Assembly: GCA_903927185.1 (NCBI GenBank)
Contig: CAIYLW010000063.1
Location: 1-47,748 of the forward strand
Direction of reading: 5' to 3'
Length of the DNA: 47,748 bases
From: an uncultured Bacteroidota bacterium
GTDB lineage: Bacteria; Bacteroidota; Bacteroidia; Chitinophagales; Chitinophagaceae
Below the pieces are notes generated by a model that was given only the letters and a program-made list of their open reading frames with translations, was not told the origin of the DNA and made no database searches. This document shows, in pieces, positions 7,754-17,353 of the stretch (its first letter is position 1; every line of letters starts with the position of its first letter). The position numbers and the translations under genes were made by a program.

Positions 7754-10303
7754 ATGGATAATAATTTTTCAGCACAAGTAAAAGAGATCATTTCCTTTAG
7801 CAGGGAAGAGGCATTGCGTTTAGGGAATGACTTTATTGGAACAGAACATCTCTTGTTGGGTTTGATACGAGATGGGGATAATACCGCTATCAAAGTGCTC
7901 AAACAGCTCAATATAGACTTGTATGAACTAAGAAAGGAAGTTGAACTAGCCGTTAAAGATAAAACGGGCAAAAATATTGCCAATATCAATAGCCTCCCTC
8001 TAACTAAACAGGCAGAAAAAGTAATTAGGGTTACTGTTTTGGAAGCCAAAGCTCTAAAGAGCCCATTAGTTGAAACAGAGCATTTAATGCTCAGCATTCT
8101 TAAGAACAAAGAAAATATTGCAACTCAAATTTTAAATCAGTTTGATGTTGACTATGATTTATTCCGAAATGAATTAGGCATGGTGGGTTCTACCAATCCA
8201 AATCCACGCAGTGAATTTTCTGATGAGAACGAAGATGAGTTTGATGAGGAGAAAAGGAGTGCAGGTTACCAGCAACAAAAAGGTGGTAAAGCTGTTCCTG
8301 GTGCTAAAAGCAAAACACCCGTTCTCGATAATTTTGGAAGAGATATTACAAAACTTGCAGAAAGTGGAACCCTTGATCCCATTGTTGGAAGAGAGGCCGA
8401 AATCGAACGCGTAAGCCAGATTCTTAGTCGCCGTAAAAAGAATAACCCCATTTTAATTGGAGAGCCTGGGGTGGGTAAGACAGCCATCGTGGAAGGTCTT
8501 GCATTACGAATTGTTCAACGCAAAGTAAGTCGTGTACTTTTTGATAAACGAGTAATTAGTTTAGACCTTGCTGCATTAGTGGCAGGAACAAAATATCGCG
8601 GTCAGTTTGAAGAGCGCATGAAAGCCATCATGAATGAGTTAGAGAAAAACAGAGATGTAATTCTTTTCATTGATGAAATACATACCATTGTTGGTGCCGG
8701 TGGTGCTAGCGGATCATTAGATGCTTCAAATATTTTCAAGCCAGCTCTTGCTAGAGGAGAACTCCAATGTATTGGAGCTTCTACTTTGGATGAATATCGT
8801 ATGCACATTGAAAAAGATGGAGCATTGGATCGTCGTTTTCAGAAAGTATTGATCGAACCACCAAGTGTTGAAGAAACTATTTTGATTCTCAATAATATCA
8901 AATCGAAATACGAAGATTTTCATAATGTAACCTATAACGATGAAGCTATTGAAGCTTGTGTAAAATTGAGCGATCGATATATGACGGATCGTTTATTGCC
9001 AGACAAAGCAATTGATGTATTAGATGAAGTAGGAGCAAGGGTTCACTTGAAGAATATCAATGTGCCTGAAGAGATTGTAGAACTCGAAAAGAAAATTGAA
9101 GACGTTAAGAACGAAAAGAATAAAGTAGTGAAGAGCCAACGCTTTGAAGAGGCTGCTGCACTTCGTGATACAGAAAAAAAATTAGGAGAGGAATTAGAAA
9201 GAGCAAAAGGAATCTGGGAAGAAGAAAGTAAAAATAAACGCTATCCCATTATCGAAGAACATATTGCCGAAGTGGTAAGTATGATGACTGGAATTCCTGT
9301 GAAGCGGATGGTTCAGGCGGAAACTGAAAAGTTACGCAAAATGAGCGAAGACATGCGCGATATGGTAATTGGACAGGATGAAGCGATTCAAAAAGTGGTG
9401 AAAGCTATTCAAAGAAATCGGGTTGGTTTAAAAGATCCGAAGAAGCCAATTGGTACATTTATTTTTCTTGGCCCAACCGGCGTAGGTAAAACAGAGTTAG
9501 CTAGATCATTGGCGAGATATATGTTCGATTCAGAAGATGCGTTGATTCGTATCGATATGAGCGAATACATGGAGAAATTTACAGTGAGTCGCCTGATTGG
9601 TGCGCCTCCGGGTTATGTAGGATATGAAGAAGGTGGACAATTGACAGAAAAAGTTCGTCGTAAACCATACTGCGTGATCTTATTGGATGAAATCGAAAAA
9701 GCCCATCCGGATATTTATAATATTCTTTTACAGGTATTGGATGATGGACAGTTAACAGATGGCCTTGGTAGAAAAATTGATTTCAAAAACACGCTTATCA
9801 TTATGACTTCTAATATTGGTGCCCGCCAGTTGAAAGAGTTTGGTGATGGTGTTGGATTTGCAACAGCAACCAGGGTTCAAAATGCGGAAGACAATAATAA
9901 AGCGGTCATTGAAAAAGCACTGAAACGTACTTTCTCACCAGAATTTTTGAATCGAATTGATGATGTGATTATCTTCAATGCACTCACAAAAGAAAACATC
10001 TTCAATATCATTGATATTTTAATGAAAGGAGTTACCAAGCGTTTGCAAAACTTAGGGTTCTCAATGGAATTAACACCAGAAGCCAAAGAGTTTATTTCAG
10101 ATAAAGGGTATGATGCTCAATTTGGTGCAAGACCATTGCACAGGGCACTCCAGAAATATCTTGAGGATCCATTAGCAGAAGAAATCTTAAACATGAGTGT
10201 AAAAGCAGGAGATAGACTCATTGCGGATCTGGATAAAGAAAATGGCAAAATAAAATTTATCTATCAACCGAATGTAGAAGAACCAAAAATATCGGAAGCG
10301 TAG
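7754..10303 (+). CDS. clpC: ATP-dependent Clp protease ATP-binding subunit ClpC
   Basis: ClpC is an AAA+ unfoldase that feeds proteins to ClpP in the cytoplasm. The 849-residue protein has the full order: a double Clp N-domain (about residues 1-140), an acidic linker, AAA domain 1 with Walker A GEPGVGKTAIVEG (about 236-248) and Walker B VILFIDEIHTIVG, a UVR-containing middle segment (about 440-476), and AAA domain 2 with Walker A GPTGVGKTELA (about 573) and Walker B VILLDEIEKAHPD. The GVGF tripeptide-type loop near residue 698 is the usual ClpP docking site, so it probably works with ClpP, which is not in the window. The UVR segment and acidic linker distinguish it from ClpB. It is followed by a strong hairpin. 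Confidence 0.96.
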   Translation: MDNNFSAQVKEIISFSREEALRLGNDFIGTEHLLLGLIRDGDNTAIKVLKQLNIDLYELRKEVELAVKDKTGKNIANINSLPLTKQAEKVIRVTVLEAKALKSPLVETEHLMLSILKNKENIATQILNQFDVDYDLFRNELGMVGSTNPNPRSEFSDENEDEFDEEKRSAGYQQQKGGKAVPGAKSKTPVLDNFGRDITKLAESGTLDPIVGREAEIERVSQILSRRKKNNPILIGEPGVGKTAIVEGLALRIVQRKVSRVLFDKRVISLDLAALVAGTKYRGQFEERMKAIMNELEKNRDVILFIDEIHTIVGAGGASGSLDASNIFKPALARGELQCIGASTLDEYRMHIEKDGALDRRFQKVLIEPPSVEETILILNNIKSKYEDFHNVTYNDEAIEACVKLSDRYMTDRLLPDKAIDVLDEVGARVHLKNINVPEEIVELEKKIEDVKNEKNKVVKSQRFEEAAALRDTEKKLGEELERAKGIWEEESKNKRYPIIEEHIAEVVSMMTGIPVKRMVQAETEKLRKMSEDMRDMVIGQDEAIQKVVKAIQRNRVGLKDPKKPIGTFIFLGPTGVGKTELARSLARYMFDSEDALIRIDMSEYMEKFTVSRLIGAPPGYVGYEEGGQLTEKVRRKPYCVILLDEIEKAHPDIYNILLQVLDDGQLTDGLGRKIDFKNTLIIMTSNIGARQLKEFGDGVGFATATRVQNAEDNNKAVIEKALKRTFSPEFLNRIDDVIIFNALTKENIFNIIDILMKGVTKRLQNLGFSMELTPEAKEFISDKGYDAQFGARPLHRALQKYLEDPLAEEILNMSVKAGDRLIADLDKENGKIKFIYQPNVEEPKISEA

Positions 10304-10310
10304 GAAAAAA

Positions 10311-10344
10311 AATAAAAATTAGAAAGTCAAAATTCAAAATAAAA
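10311..10344 (+). repeat. Heptamer repeat tract, site 3
   Basis: Units read AATAAAA, ATTAGAA, AGTCAAA, ATTCAAA, ATAAAAG, starting eight bases after the clpC stop, in phase with the AKTNARR consensus and on the clpC sense strand. Confidence 0.55.
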
Positions 10345-10374
10345 GCGGGTTGTCTTTAAAAGGCAACCCGCTTT
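10342..10374. terminator. Bidirectional terminator between clpC and the ROK kinase
   Basis: AAAGCGGGTTGTCTT (10342-10356) pairs with AAGGCAACCCGCTTT (10360-10374), a 15-base stem including one wobble and a 3-base loop. A and T runs on either side allow use by both convergent genes. Confidence 0.85.
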
Positions 10375-10384
10375 ATTTTATGCG

Positions 10385-10424
10385 TATTTTTTTAACTTTT
10401 GAATGTTGAATTTTTACTTTTAAA
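10385..10424 (-). repeat. Heptamer repeat tract, site 4
   Basis: On the minus strand immediately after the ROK stop codon: AGTAAAA, ATTCAAC, ATTCAAA, AGTTAAA and an A run. The phase and consensus equal those of the other sites, and the purine-rich strand is again the sense strand. Confidence 0.55.
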
Positions 10425-11402
10425 TTATTGTATATCCCAAGCCAACGCAGATGCACCTAAAATAGCCGCATCTGACTCTTTTAAATGACTTACCAGGATC
10501 TTCACTTTGTTTTGGAATACTTGTATTAAGTTAGCTTCCATACTCTCTCTGGTAGGCTTTAAGATTAAATCTCCAGCCTTAGTTAGTCCACCAAATAATA
10601 CAATAGCAGACGGACTTGAGAACATCACAAAGTTTGCCAATGCCAGGCCAAGAATTTTTCCTGTAAAATCAAAAATATCTTTAGCTAACTGGTCTCCAGC
10701 CATAGCTGCATCGTACACTTTTTTAGAATCGAGTTGGTCTTTTGGAACATCACGAAGCAAACTTGGTGTATCAGAATTGGCTAGTAATTCAATTGCTGTA
10801 TTTCGAACACCGGTAGCGGAAGCATAACTTTCAAGTGAGCCTCGTTTACCAGTGCCTTCATGATAACGACCGTCAGGAATTACAATTACATGACCTAATT
10901 CTCCAGCAAATCCATCATGGCCATAAATTAAATTTCCATTGGCAACTATTCCACTTCCAACACCTGTTCCAAGTGTGATCATGATAAAATCACTGAGATC
11001 TTTTGCAGCACCGTATTTCATTTCGCCTAAAGCAGCTGCGTTAGCATCATTAGTAATTACAATAGGTAATTTGAATTCGTCCTGAATCAATCTGGCTAAA
11101 GGAATAATTCCTTTCCAAGGTAGATTTGGAGCATATTCAATTGTACCTGTATAAAAATTACCGTTAGGTGCGCCTACCCCGATTCCGCGAATTCTTCCAA
11201 TTCCGCCAACATTATCTATTAAAGGCTGCACGTTTTTATGCAATTCTGCAATGAATTCCTCAATAGTTTCATATCCTCTTGTGGACATATCACTCGAGAA
11301 CAGCACATTACCTTCTCTATCAACAATGCCAAATTTAGTACCTGTCCCTCCAATATCTATTCCTATAGCTAATTGTTCCAAGCCAGAATTACTGAGTGCC
11401 AT
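10425..11402 (-). CDS. ROK-family sugar kinase (glucokinase-like)
   Basis: The 325-residue protein is an ASKHA-fold kinase of the ROK family, probably phosphorylating glucose or a related hexose in the cytoplasm. It has the phosphate-binding IGIDIGGTGTKFGIV (residues 13-27), the sugar-binding APNLPW (91-96), the catalytic ITNDANAAALGE with D119, the second phosphate loop LGTGVGSGIV (144-153), and GELGH with H171. The usual zinc motif CxCGxxGCxE is degenerate: the three cysteine positions are E182, T184 and S189 in HEGTGKRGSLESY. It lies 25 bases behind the FucP-type transporter gene, so uptake and phosphorylation are probably coupled. Substrate specificity is inferred; other hexose kinases remain possible. 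Confidence 0.85.
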   Translation of the reverse strand: MALSNSGLEQLAIGIDIGGTGTKFGIVDREGNVLFSSDMSTRGYETIEEFIAELHKNVQPLIDNVGGIGRIRGIGVGAPNGNFYTGTIEYAPNLPWKGIIPLARLIQDEFKLPIVITNDANAAALGEMKYGAAKDLSDFIMITLGTGVGSGIVANGNLIYGHDGFAGELGHVIVIPDGRYHEGTGKRGSLESYASATGVRNTAIELLANSDTPSLLRDVPKDQLDSKKVYDAAMAGDQLAKDIFDFTGKILGLALANFVMFSSPSAIVLFGGLTKAGDLILKPTRESMEANLIQVFQNKVKILVSHLKESDAAILGASALAWDIQ

Positions 11403-11427
11403 TTTTTATAAATAATTAAATGAAAAA

Positions 11428-13035
11428 TTAGTGTCCACCGCTTACTTGTTCGTCAAAATCTAACCCCTGAGATTTTAATATTGTTTTTAATTTTAAAGCT
11501 ATTAAAACAAGAATAAAGAATCCAGCTGAAGCTAATAAATATGAATGGTGCATTCCAATTGAAGCCCTATCTCCAAAAGCACCTTGTAAAGGAGGAATAA
11601 TTGCACCTCCTAAAATCATCATAATTAAGAATGCTGATCCCTGACTTGTATACTTTCCTAGCCCTCCCACACTTAGTGAAAAAAAGCATGGCCACATTAC
11701 TGAACAAAATAATCCACCAGCCATAAACGAGTATACAGAAATAATTCCCGTTGTAAATACACCTACTAACATGGATATCCCTGCTAGTGTTGCAACTATA
11801 ACAAGCGTTTTTACTGGTTTTTGTTGACCAAAGAAAAAAGCTACAATCGCAATTAAGATAATCACTGAATAACCATAAAGATCTGAAATGTCATTCCCAT
11901 AAATTTTACTAACCCCTAAAACAACACCAAATGCAATGAATGGTACAATTACCATCATTATTTTATTAACAATGCCCTTTAAGTTAAAAACGCTAATGGC
12001 CCCAGTCCATCTGCCAATCATCAAACTTCCCCAGTATAGAGAAACATACTTCGAAATTTTACTTTCATCTAATCCTAAATCACTTAAATAACCAGGAGTT
12101 TTTAAAAGTGCACCGAAATTATTATCGATAGTTACTTCAAGACCAACATAGACAAAGATCCCAATCATACCATAAATCAATTGCTGATATTTCATTGCTC
12201 CCCAACCCTCATTATTTTTTACTGCTTGATTATTGGAATAAAATAATACTCCTAAAACAGAAACAATCGTCATTAATAAAAGCGTCAATTTAGGAATTTC
12301 GGTGAACTGTCCAATTACAATGATACCGCCTATTAATAAAGTCATTATTAAAAGAGAGGAAGATGCTTTATTGGCTTTTTCAAACTTTTCATCATTCTTG
12401 CCATCGGGAAGATTTGATAATGAAAAAATGATAGCAACGGCTGCAAAAACTCCAGCTACAATCAGGTAGAGTACATTAATATTTGTTACAGTAACAACTG
12501 CATTTTTTGCATCTGCAGAACCGAATAAGAAAAAACTAACAATTAATGGCCCTAACGTTGTACCCAATGAATTTACACTTCCCCCTAAGTTTAATCTATG
12601 TGAACCTGTAGAAGGGTCTCCCAAAACAATTGCAAAAGGTTGAGCAGATGTTTGTTGTAAAGAAAAGCCAAGAGCCACAACAAAAAATGAAGCAAGAATT
12701 GCAGGAAATGAATTTGCATTTGCAGAGGGTATAATTAACAATGCACCCACTACTGAAATTAGTAACCCATAAATAATTCCTTTTTTGTAACCTATTTTAT
12801 TTAAAATATCATATCCTATGATATTAGAAGTAATAAATAAAATTAGTGAACCAATAAAGTAAGCACCATAAAAGGCTGATCCAATTAGTTGAGATTCAAA
12901 TTGGTTCAACTTAAAATGGGTTTTACAGAATGGGATAAAAATACTATTAGAAGCAGCAATAAATCCCCAGAAAAAGAATACGATAACTAATGTTGCGAGA
13001 GCACCAGAATTGGTGGGTTGTTTTTGTTGAGTCAT
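11428..13035 (-). CDS. FucP-type sugar/H+ symporter (MFS)
   Basis: This 535-residue inner-membrane protein belongs to the major facilitator superfamily, closest to the FucP and glucose/galactose group by its N-terminal WGFIAASNSIFIPFCKTHF and QLIGSAFYGAYFIGSLI segments. It is longer than typical FucP proteins (about 430 residues); part of the excess is an additional hydrophobic stretch near residues 225-265, so 14 rather than 12 helices are possible. The ATG at 13035 (MTQQKQ) is preferred over a start three codons upstream. It is the first gene of a two-gene unit with the ROK kinase and is divergent from glgA. The substrate is probably glucose or galactose, by family and context only. Confidence 0.8.
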   Translation of the reverse strand: MTQQKQPTNSGALATLVIVFFFWGFIAASNSIFIPFCKTHFKLNQFESQLIGSAFYGAYFIGSLILFITSNIIGYDILNKIGYKKGIIYGLLISVVGALLIIPSANANSFPAILASFFVVALGFSLQQTSAQPFAIVLGDPSTGSHRLNLGGSVNSLGTTLGPLIVSFFLFGSADAKNAVVTVTNINVLYLIVAGVFAAVAIIFSLSNLPDGKNDEKFEKANKASSSLLIMTLLIGGIIVIGQFTEIPKLTLLLMTIVSVLGVLFYSNNQAVKNNEGWGAMKYQQLIYGMIGIFVYVGLEVTIDNNFGALLKTPGYLSDLGLDESKISKYVSLYWGSLMIGRWTGAISVFNLKGIVNKIMMVIVPFIAFGVVLGVSKIYGNDISDLYGYSVIILIAIVAFFFGQQKPVKTLVIVATLAGISMLVGVFTTGIISVYSFMAGGLFCSVMWPCFFSLSVGGLGKYTSQGSAFLIMMILGGAIIPPLQGAFGDRASIGMHHSYLLASAGFFILVLIALKLKTILKSQGLDFDEQVSGGH

Positions 13036-13174
13036 GGCAAGCAATATATTGGTTGGTAAATTGAATAAGCTGTAAAATAAATATATTTTATCAAGGAGAA
13101 AACTTTAAATGTTTTTTGCCCTTATGCCAATTCATTCCTAAATTGAATGCAAATCAAGAAAATAAATATATCTG

Positions 13175-14590
13175 ATGGAGATTGTTCATATAAGTGCAGA
13201 ATGCTATCCAATGGCAAAAGCAGGTGGTTTAGGTGATGTGGTAGGTGCACTTCCCAAATACCAATGTCAGGCTGGACATATTGCCAAAGTGGTCATGCCC
13301 ATGTATCGGACTAAATTTTTGTATGCAAATGAATGGGTAGTTGATTTTAAAGGCAATGCCAACTTAGGTGATTGGTTCTTTGAATATACCATCATTCGTG
13401 AGAAAAAGAATTCCCTTGGTTTTGATTTGTATCTCGTTGATATCAACGGTTTGCTTGATAGAGAAAAAATTTATGGATACGATGATGATACAGAAAGATT
13501 CACCGCATTTCAAATTGCGGTGGTTAATTGGTTGTCTAGCTGGGAACATCGACCCGACGTAGTTCATTGCCACGATCATCAGTCAGCACTTGTTCCTTTC
13601 ATGATGAAACATTGTTTCAATTTCAGACATCTGAGTCGCATCCCTACTGTATTTACCATTCATAATGGACAATACCAAGGTTGGATGGATTGGAGCAAAA
13701 GTACTTTAATTCCTGCATGGGATGAATGGAAGAGAGGATTACTTGAATGGGCTGGAAAAATTAATCCTATGGCTTCGGCTATAAGATGTGCAGATAAAGT
13801 AACAACTGTTAGTCAAAGCTATATGGAAGAACTATTCTGGGATGCCAATGGCTTAGAATCTCTATTTGAATATGAACGAGGAAAGTGTAGCGGTATTTTA
13901 AATGGGATTGACAATGAAATCTGGAGTCCAGAATCTGATTCTTATATCGACAATCACTTTTCTGTTAAAACAGTAACAGAGGGAAAACAAAAGAGTAAGG
14001 AATTACTATGTACTAAGTTTGGGCTTGATGCTTCTAAACCACTCTTTGTTTTTATCGGAAGATTAGTTGGTGAGAAAGCAGCAGATATATTGCATGATGC
14101 CATTGCTACAGCTATTTATCAAATGAATGGGGAAGCTAGTTTTTTCATTCTAGGAAGTGGGCAAACTGATGTGGAATGGGACTTGCAGCAATTATCCTAC
14201 CAACACTCAGGTGTTTACAATGCATATATAGGTTATAACGAGGCTTTGAGTCACCTGATTTATGCTGGTGCAGACTTCTTACTAATGCCCAGCAGAGTAG
14301 AGCCCTGTGGATTAAATCAAATGTATGCCATGCGTTATGGTACAGTGCCTGTGGTGAGAAGTACTGGTGGATTAAAAGATACAGTAGTAGACATGGGAGA
14401 ACCCAATGGATATGGTATTCGATTTAATAATGCATCCGTAGATGATTTAGTATATTCGATACACAGAGGCGTATCAGTATATAAAGATGAAGTGCATTTA
14501 GAAAAGATGCGCAAAACAATGATGCAAATCGATAATAGTTGGGAAGCAACTGTTCAAAAATATATTAACCTTTATCAATCTATTATTTAA
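13175..14590 (+). CDS. glgA: Glycogen synthase (GT5)
   Basis: GlgA transfers glucose from ADP-glucose to the non-reducing end of an alpha-1,4-glucan. The 471-residue protein starts with the GT5 hallmark region AKAGGLGDVVGALPKY (about residues 15-30), includes HNGQYQGWMDW and the linker region GILNGIDNEIWSP, and in the C-terminal GT-B half has FIGRLVGEKAADIL and the nucleotide-sugar site PSRVEPCGLNQMYAMRYG (about 371-388) with STGGLKDTV. The length is normal for bacterial GlgA. It lies 18 bases before glgC, clearly one operon, so substrate formation and polymerisation are co-expressed. The 139-base gap to the divergent transporter gene should hold both promoters. Confidence 0.96.
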   Translation: MEIVHISAECYPMAKAGGLGDVVGALPKYQCQAGHIAKVVMPMYRTKFLYANEWVVDFKGNANLGDWFFEYTIIREKKNSLGFDLYLVDINGLLDREKIYGYDDDTERFTAFQIAVVNWLSSWEHRPDVVHCHDHQSALVPFMMKHCFNFRHLSRIPTVFTIHNGQYQGWMDWSKSTLIPAWDEWKRGLLEWAGKINPMASAIRCADKVTTVSQSYMEELFWDANGLESLFEYERGKCSGILNGIDNEIWSPESDSYIDNHFSVKTVTEGKQKSKELLCTKFGLDASKPLFVFIGRLVGEKAADILHDAIATAIYQMNGEASFFILGSGQTDVEWDLQQLSYQHSGVYNAYIGYNEALSHLIYAGADFLLMPSRVEPCGLNQMYAMRYGTVPVVRSTGGLKDTVVDMGEPNGYGIRFNNASVDDLVYSIHRGVSVYKDEVHLEKMRKTMMQIDNSWEATVQKYINLYQSII

Positions 14591-14608
14591 CCCTTATAAT
14601 CTAAACAT

Positions 14609-15892
14609 ATGGATAATTTTTCGAAGTCAGTTGTGGCCGTTATTCTTGGAGGTGGAGCAGGAAGCAGATTATCTCCTTTAACTGCAACAAGGTCAAAACC
14701 AGCTGTACCTATTGCAGGCAAGTATCGTTTAGTGGATATTCCTATTAGCAATTGTATCAATAGCAATATCAATAGGATGTTTGTATTAACACAATTTAAC
14801 TCAGCCTCTCTTAATAAACATATCAAGAACACGTATCATTTCAGCGCATTTAGTTCTGGATTTGTAGATATTCTTGCTGCAGAACAAACTCCTGATAATC
14901 CAGGATGGTTTCAGGGAACTGCTGATGCTGTTAAACAATCATTACGCCATATTAGTAATTTCGATTACGAGTATATTTTGATTTTAAGTGGAGACCAGTT
15001 GTATCAAATGGACTTCAGTGAAATGATTGCTAATCATAAAGCTCAAGGCGCAGACATTACAATTGCTACAATTCCAGTAGGGGATCGTGAAGCTCCTGAA
15101 TTTGGAATTTTGAAAACAAATGATGAAAATTTTATTACCTCATTTATTGAAAAACCAAGTAAAGAGTTATTGCCGGAATGGACTAGCGATACTGGCGCAG
15201 AAATGCAGAAACAGGGAAGGAATTATTTAGCATCCATGGGTATCTATATTTTCAATAAAAAAATATTAGATCATCTTTTATATGAAAAAAATCCAAAAGC
15301 TACAGACTTTGGAAAAGAAATTATTCCGGAATCAATCGATAATCATAAAGTAATCAGTTATCAATATGATGGTTATTGGACTGATATCGGAAATATCTAT
15401 TCTTTCTTTGAAGCCAATCTGGCATTGACAGATGATGTGCCTGCTTTCAATCTTTTTGATAATAATAAAACCGTTTATAGTCGTGCAAGAATGTTGCCTC
15501 CTGCTAAAATTAGTGGGACAACTTTAGAGAAAACAATTATTGCGGAGGGGTCTATAATCAATGCCAGTAGAATAGAACAAAGTGTTGTAGGTATCCGATC
15601 AAGAATAGGCCATGGCACAACAGTAGTTAGTGCGTATATTATGGGAAATGATTATTATGAAACCCTTTCAGAAATGGAGTCAAACAAAGCAAAGGGTTTG
15701 CCTTTAATTGGAATTGGCGAACGTTGCTATATTAAAGATGCCATTATTGATAAGAACTGCCGTATTGGAAATGATGTAAAAATCATTGGCGGTAAGCATT
15801 TACCAAATAGTGATCATCCACTATATTCTGTTAAAGATGGGATTGTGGTAGTCAAAAAAACAGCGATTCTTCCGAACGGATTCGTGATATAA
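14609..15892 (+). CDS. glgC: Glucose-1-phosphate adenylyltransferase
   Basis: GlgC makes ADP-glucose from glucose-1-phosphate and ATP, the regulated entry into glycogen synthesis. The 427-residue protein has the N-terminal nucleotidyltransferase signature LGGGAGSRLSPLT and KPAVPIAGKYRLVDIPISNC (about residues 13-49), GWFQGTADAV (about 94-103), LSGDQLYQMD, and a C-terminal left-handed beta-helix region with hexapeptide-like repeats (about 300-427). It follows glgA by 18 bases and ends at a clear terminator, so the following transporter gene has at least a partly separate transcript. Confidence 0.96.
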   Translation: MDNFSKSVVAVILGGGAGSRLSPLTATRSKPAVPIAGKYRLVDIPISNCINSNINRMFVLTQFNSASLNKHIKNTYHFSAFSSGFVDILAAEQTPDNPGWFQGTADAVKQSLRHISNFDYEYILILSGDQLYQMDFSEMIANHKAQGADITIATIPVGDREAPEFGILKTNDENFITSFIEKPSKELLPEWTSDTGAEMQKQGRNYLASMGIYIFNKKILDHLLYEKNPKATDFGKEIIPESIDNHKVISYQYDGYWTDIGNIYSFFEANLALTDDVPAFNLFDNNKTVYSRARMLPPAKISGTTLEKTIIAEGSIINASRIEQSVVGIRSRIGHGTTVVSAYIMGNDYYETLSEMESNKAKGLPLIGIGERCYIKDAIIDKNCRIGNDVKIIGGKHLPNSDHPLYSVKDGIVVVKKTAILPNGFVI

Positions 15893-15900
15893 ATCATAAA

Positions 15901-15923
15901 AAACATCCCGAAATGGGATGTTT
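15901..15923 (+). terminator. Terminator after glgC
   Basis: AAACATCCC (15901-15909) pairs with GGGATGTTT (15915-15923) over a 5-base loop, followed by T-rich sequence. It ends the glgA-glgC unit. Confidence 0.85.
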
Positions 15924-15980
15924 TTTTATTTACTTTTACTTTCATGTAATTATTACACATTACACTTTCAATCGATTGCT

Positions 15981-17327
15981 ATGGCCCTTGCGAACAGTTT
16001 TTCGTCTAATTCAAACAGTTCAAAACCTGTTTTAAGTTTCTGGAAAATCTGGAATATCAGTTTTGGATTCTTAGGAGTTCAAATTGGATATTCTTTACAA
16101 AATGCAAATACGAGTAGAATCCTTTCTGCTATTGGTGCCGATCCGCATAATTTGAGTTTATTCTGGTTGGCTGCTCCAGTAGCTGGATTAATAGTGCAAC
16201 CAATTGTGGGAATGTCGAGCGATAAAACCTGGACAAGACTAGGAAGAAGAATTCCTTTTATACTTGGAGGATGTATTGTTTCTGCTCTAGCTATGTTCTT
16301 TATGCCTAACTCTGAACACTTTGCTACACTGTTGCCAGCATTGATTTTCGGGGCTACGATGTTATTACTGATGGATACTTCCTTCAACGTAACCATGCAA
16401 CCTTTCAGAGCATTGGTAAGTGATATGCTTCCTGAAAGTCAACGCAATAAAGGATATGCCATTCAAAGTTTCTTAATTAATACAGGTGCATTTGTGGGAT
16501 CGATGTTGCCTTATTTACTGACGAATGTTTTTAATGTATCCAATGAACCCAACCCTGGTGAAAAAGTTGCACCTACTGTGATTTATGCTTTTTATTTTGG
16601 AGGCGCTGCTTTATTGTTAAGTGTTTTGTGGACCTCATTCAGAACAAAAGAATATCCTCCTGAGGAATATGCTAAATACAATAATATAGATACTACAGAA
16701 ACTGAGAAAGTTCCATTTAGTACTTTATTGAAAAATATTCCTGCTACCATGTGGCAGCTTTCCATTACTCAATTTTTTTCCTGGTTTTCATTGTTTTTAA
16801 TGTGGGTATATACTACCCAAGCAATCGCTCAAAACATTTGGGGCACAACAGATCCACATTCAAAATTATTTAATGAAGCAGGAGATTGGACTGGAGTGAT
16901 ATTTGCAGCATATAGTTTATTTGCTGCGTTGTATTCATTGGTGTTAACTCCAATTACAGATAAATTAGGAAGGAAAAATACGTACATGCTTTCTCTTCTT
17001 TGCGGTGGTATTGGATTAATGTCGATGATGTTTATTACTGATAAATATCTTTTGTTTATACCTATGATCGGTGTGGGTATTTCATGGGCTGCTATTCTGG
17101 CTTTACCTTATGCCATACTTTCCTCTTCATTGCCACCCAAACAAACTGGCGTTTACATGGGTATTTTTAATGCAACGATTACTATCCCACAAATTGCTGC
17201 AGGACTTTTAGGAGGATTAGCTTTGACACTTGTTGGTGAAAAAGCGATAAATGTAGTAGGTCTTGCAGGCGCTTCGATGATCATAGCTGGTTTTTTTGCG
17301 AACATCGTAATCAAATCGAAAGATTGA
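15981..17327 (+). CDS. MFS sugar transporter (SLC45/GPH-like, probable maltose or maltodextrin permease)
   Basis: The 448-residue product has about 12 hydrophobic helices and MFS loops such as VGMSSDKTWTRLGRRIPFILGG (about residues 74-95) and TDKLGRKNTYMLSLL (about 328-342), placing it near the SLC45/sucrose-maltose branch. The start at the ATG 15981 (MALANSF) is chosen because an earlier in-frame ATG at 15918 lies inside the glgC terminator stem. It is followed after 26 bases by a secreted alpha-amylase gene, which argues that it takes up amylase products such as maltose or glucose. The substrate is inferred from context only. Confidence 0.78.
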   Translation: MALANSFSSNSNSSKPVLSFWKIWNISFGFLGVQIGYSLQNANTSRILSAIGADPHNLSLFWLAAPVAGLIVQPIVGMSSDKTWTRLGRRIPFILGGCIVSALAMFFMPNSEHFATLLPALIFGATMLLLMDTSFNVTMQPFRALVSDMLPESQRNKGYAIQSFLINTGAFVGSMLPYLLTNVFNVSNEPNPGEKVAPTVIYAFYFGGAALLLSVLWTSFRTKEYPPEEYAKYNNIDTTETEKVPFSTLLKNIPATMWQLSITQFFSWFSLFLMWVYTTQAIAQNIWGTTDPHSKLFNEAGDWTGVIFAAYSLFAALYSLVLTPITDKLGRKNTYMLSLLCGGIGLMSMMFITDKYLLFIPMIGVGISWAAILALPYAILSSSLPPKQTGVYMGIFNATITIPQIAAGLLGGLALTLVGEKAINVVGLAGASMIIAGFFANIVIKSKD

Positions 17328-17353
17328 TTTAGTTGGGTTTAAATTTAAATTGT

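Noticed and set aside
7747..8109. A 120-codon minus-strand frame opposite the start of clpC
   Set aside because: It overlaps the ClpC N-domain coding sequence entirely; its serine- and leucine-rich translation is typical of an antisense shadow.
15918..15980. N-terminal extension of the MFS transporter from ATG 15918
   Set aside because: The codon lies inside the glgC terminator stem, and the extra residues precede the normal MFS N-terminus.
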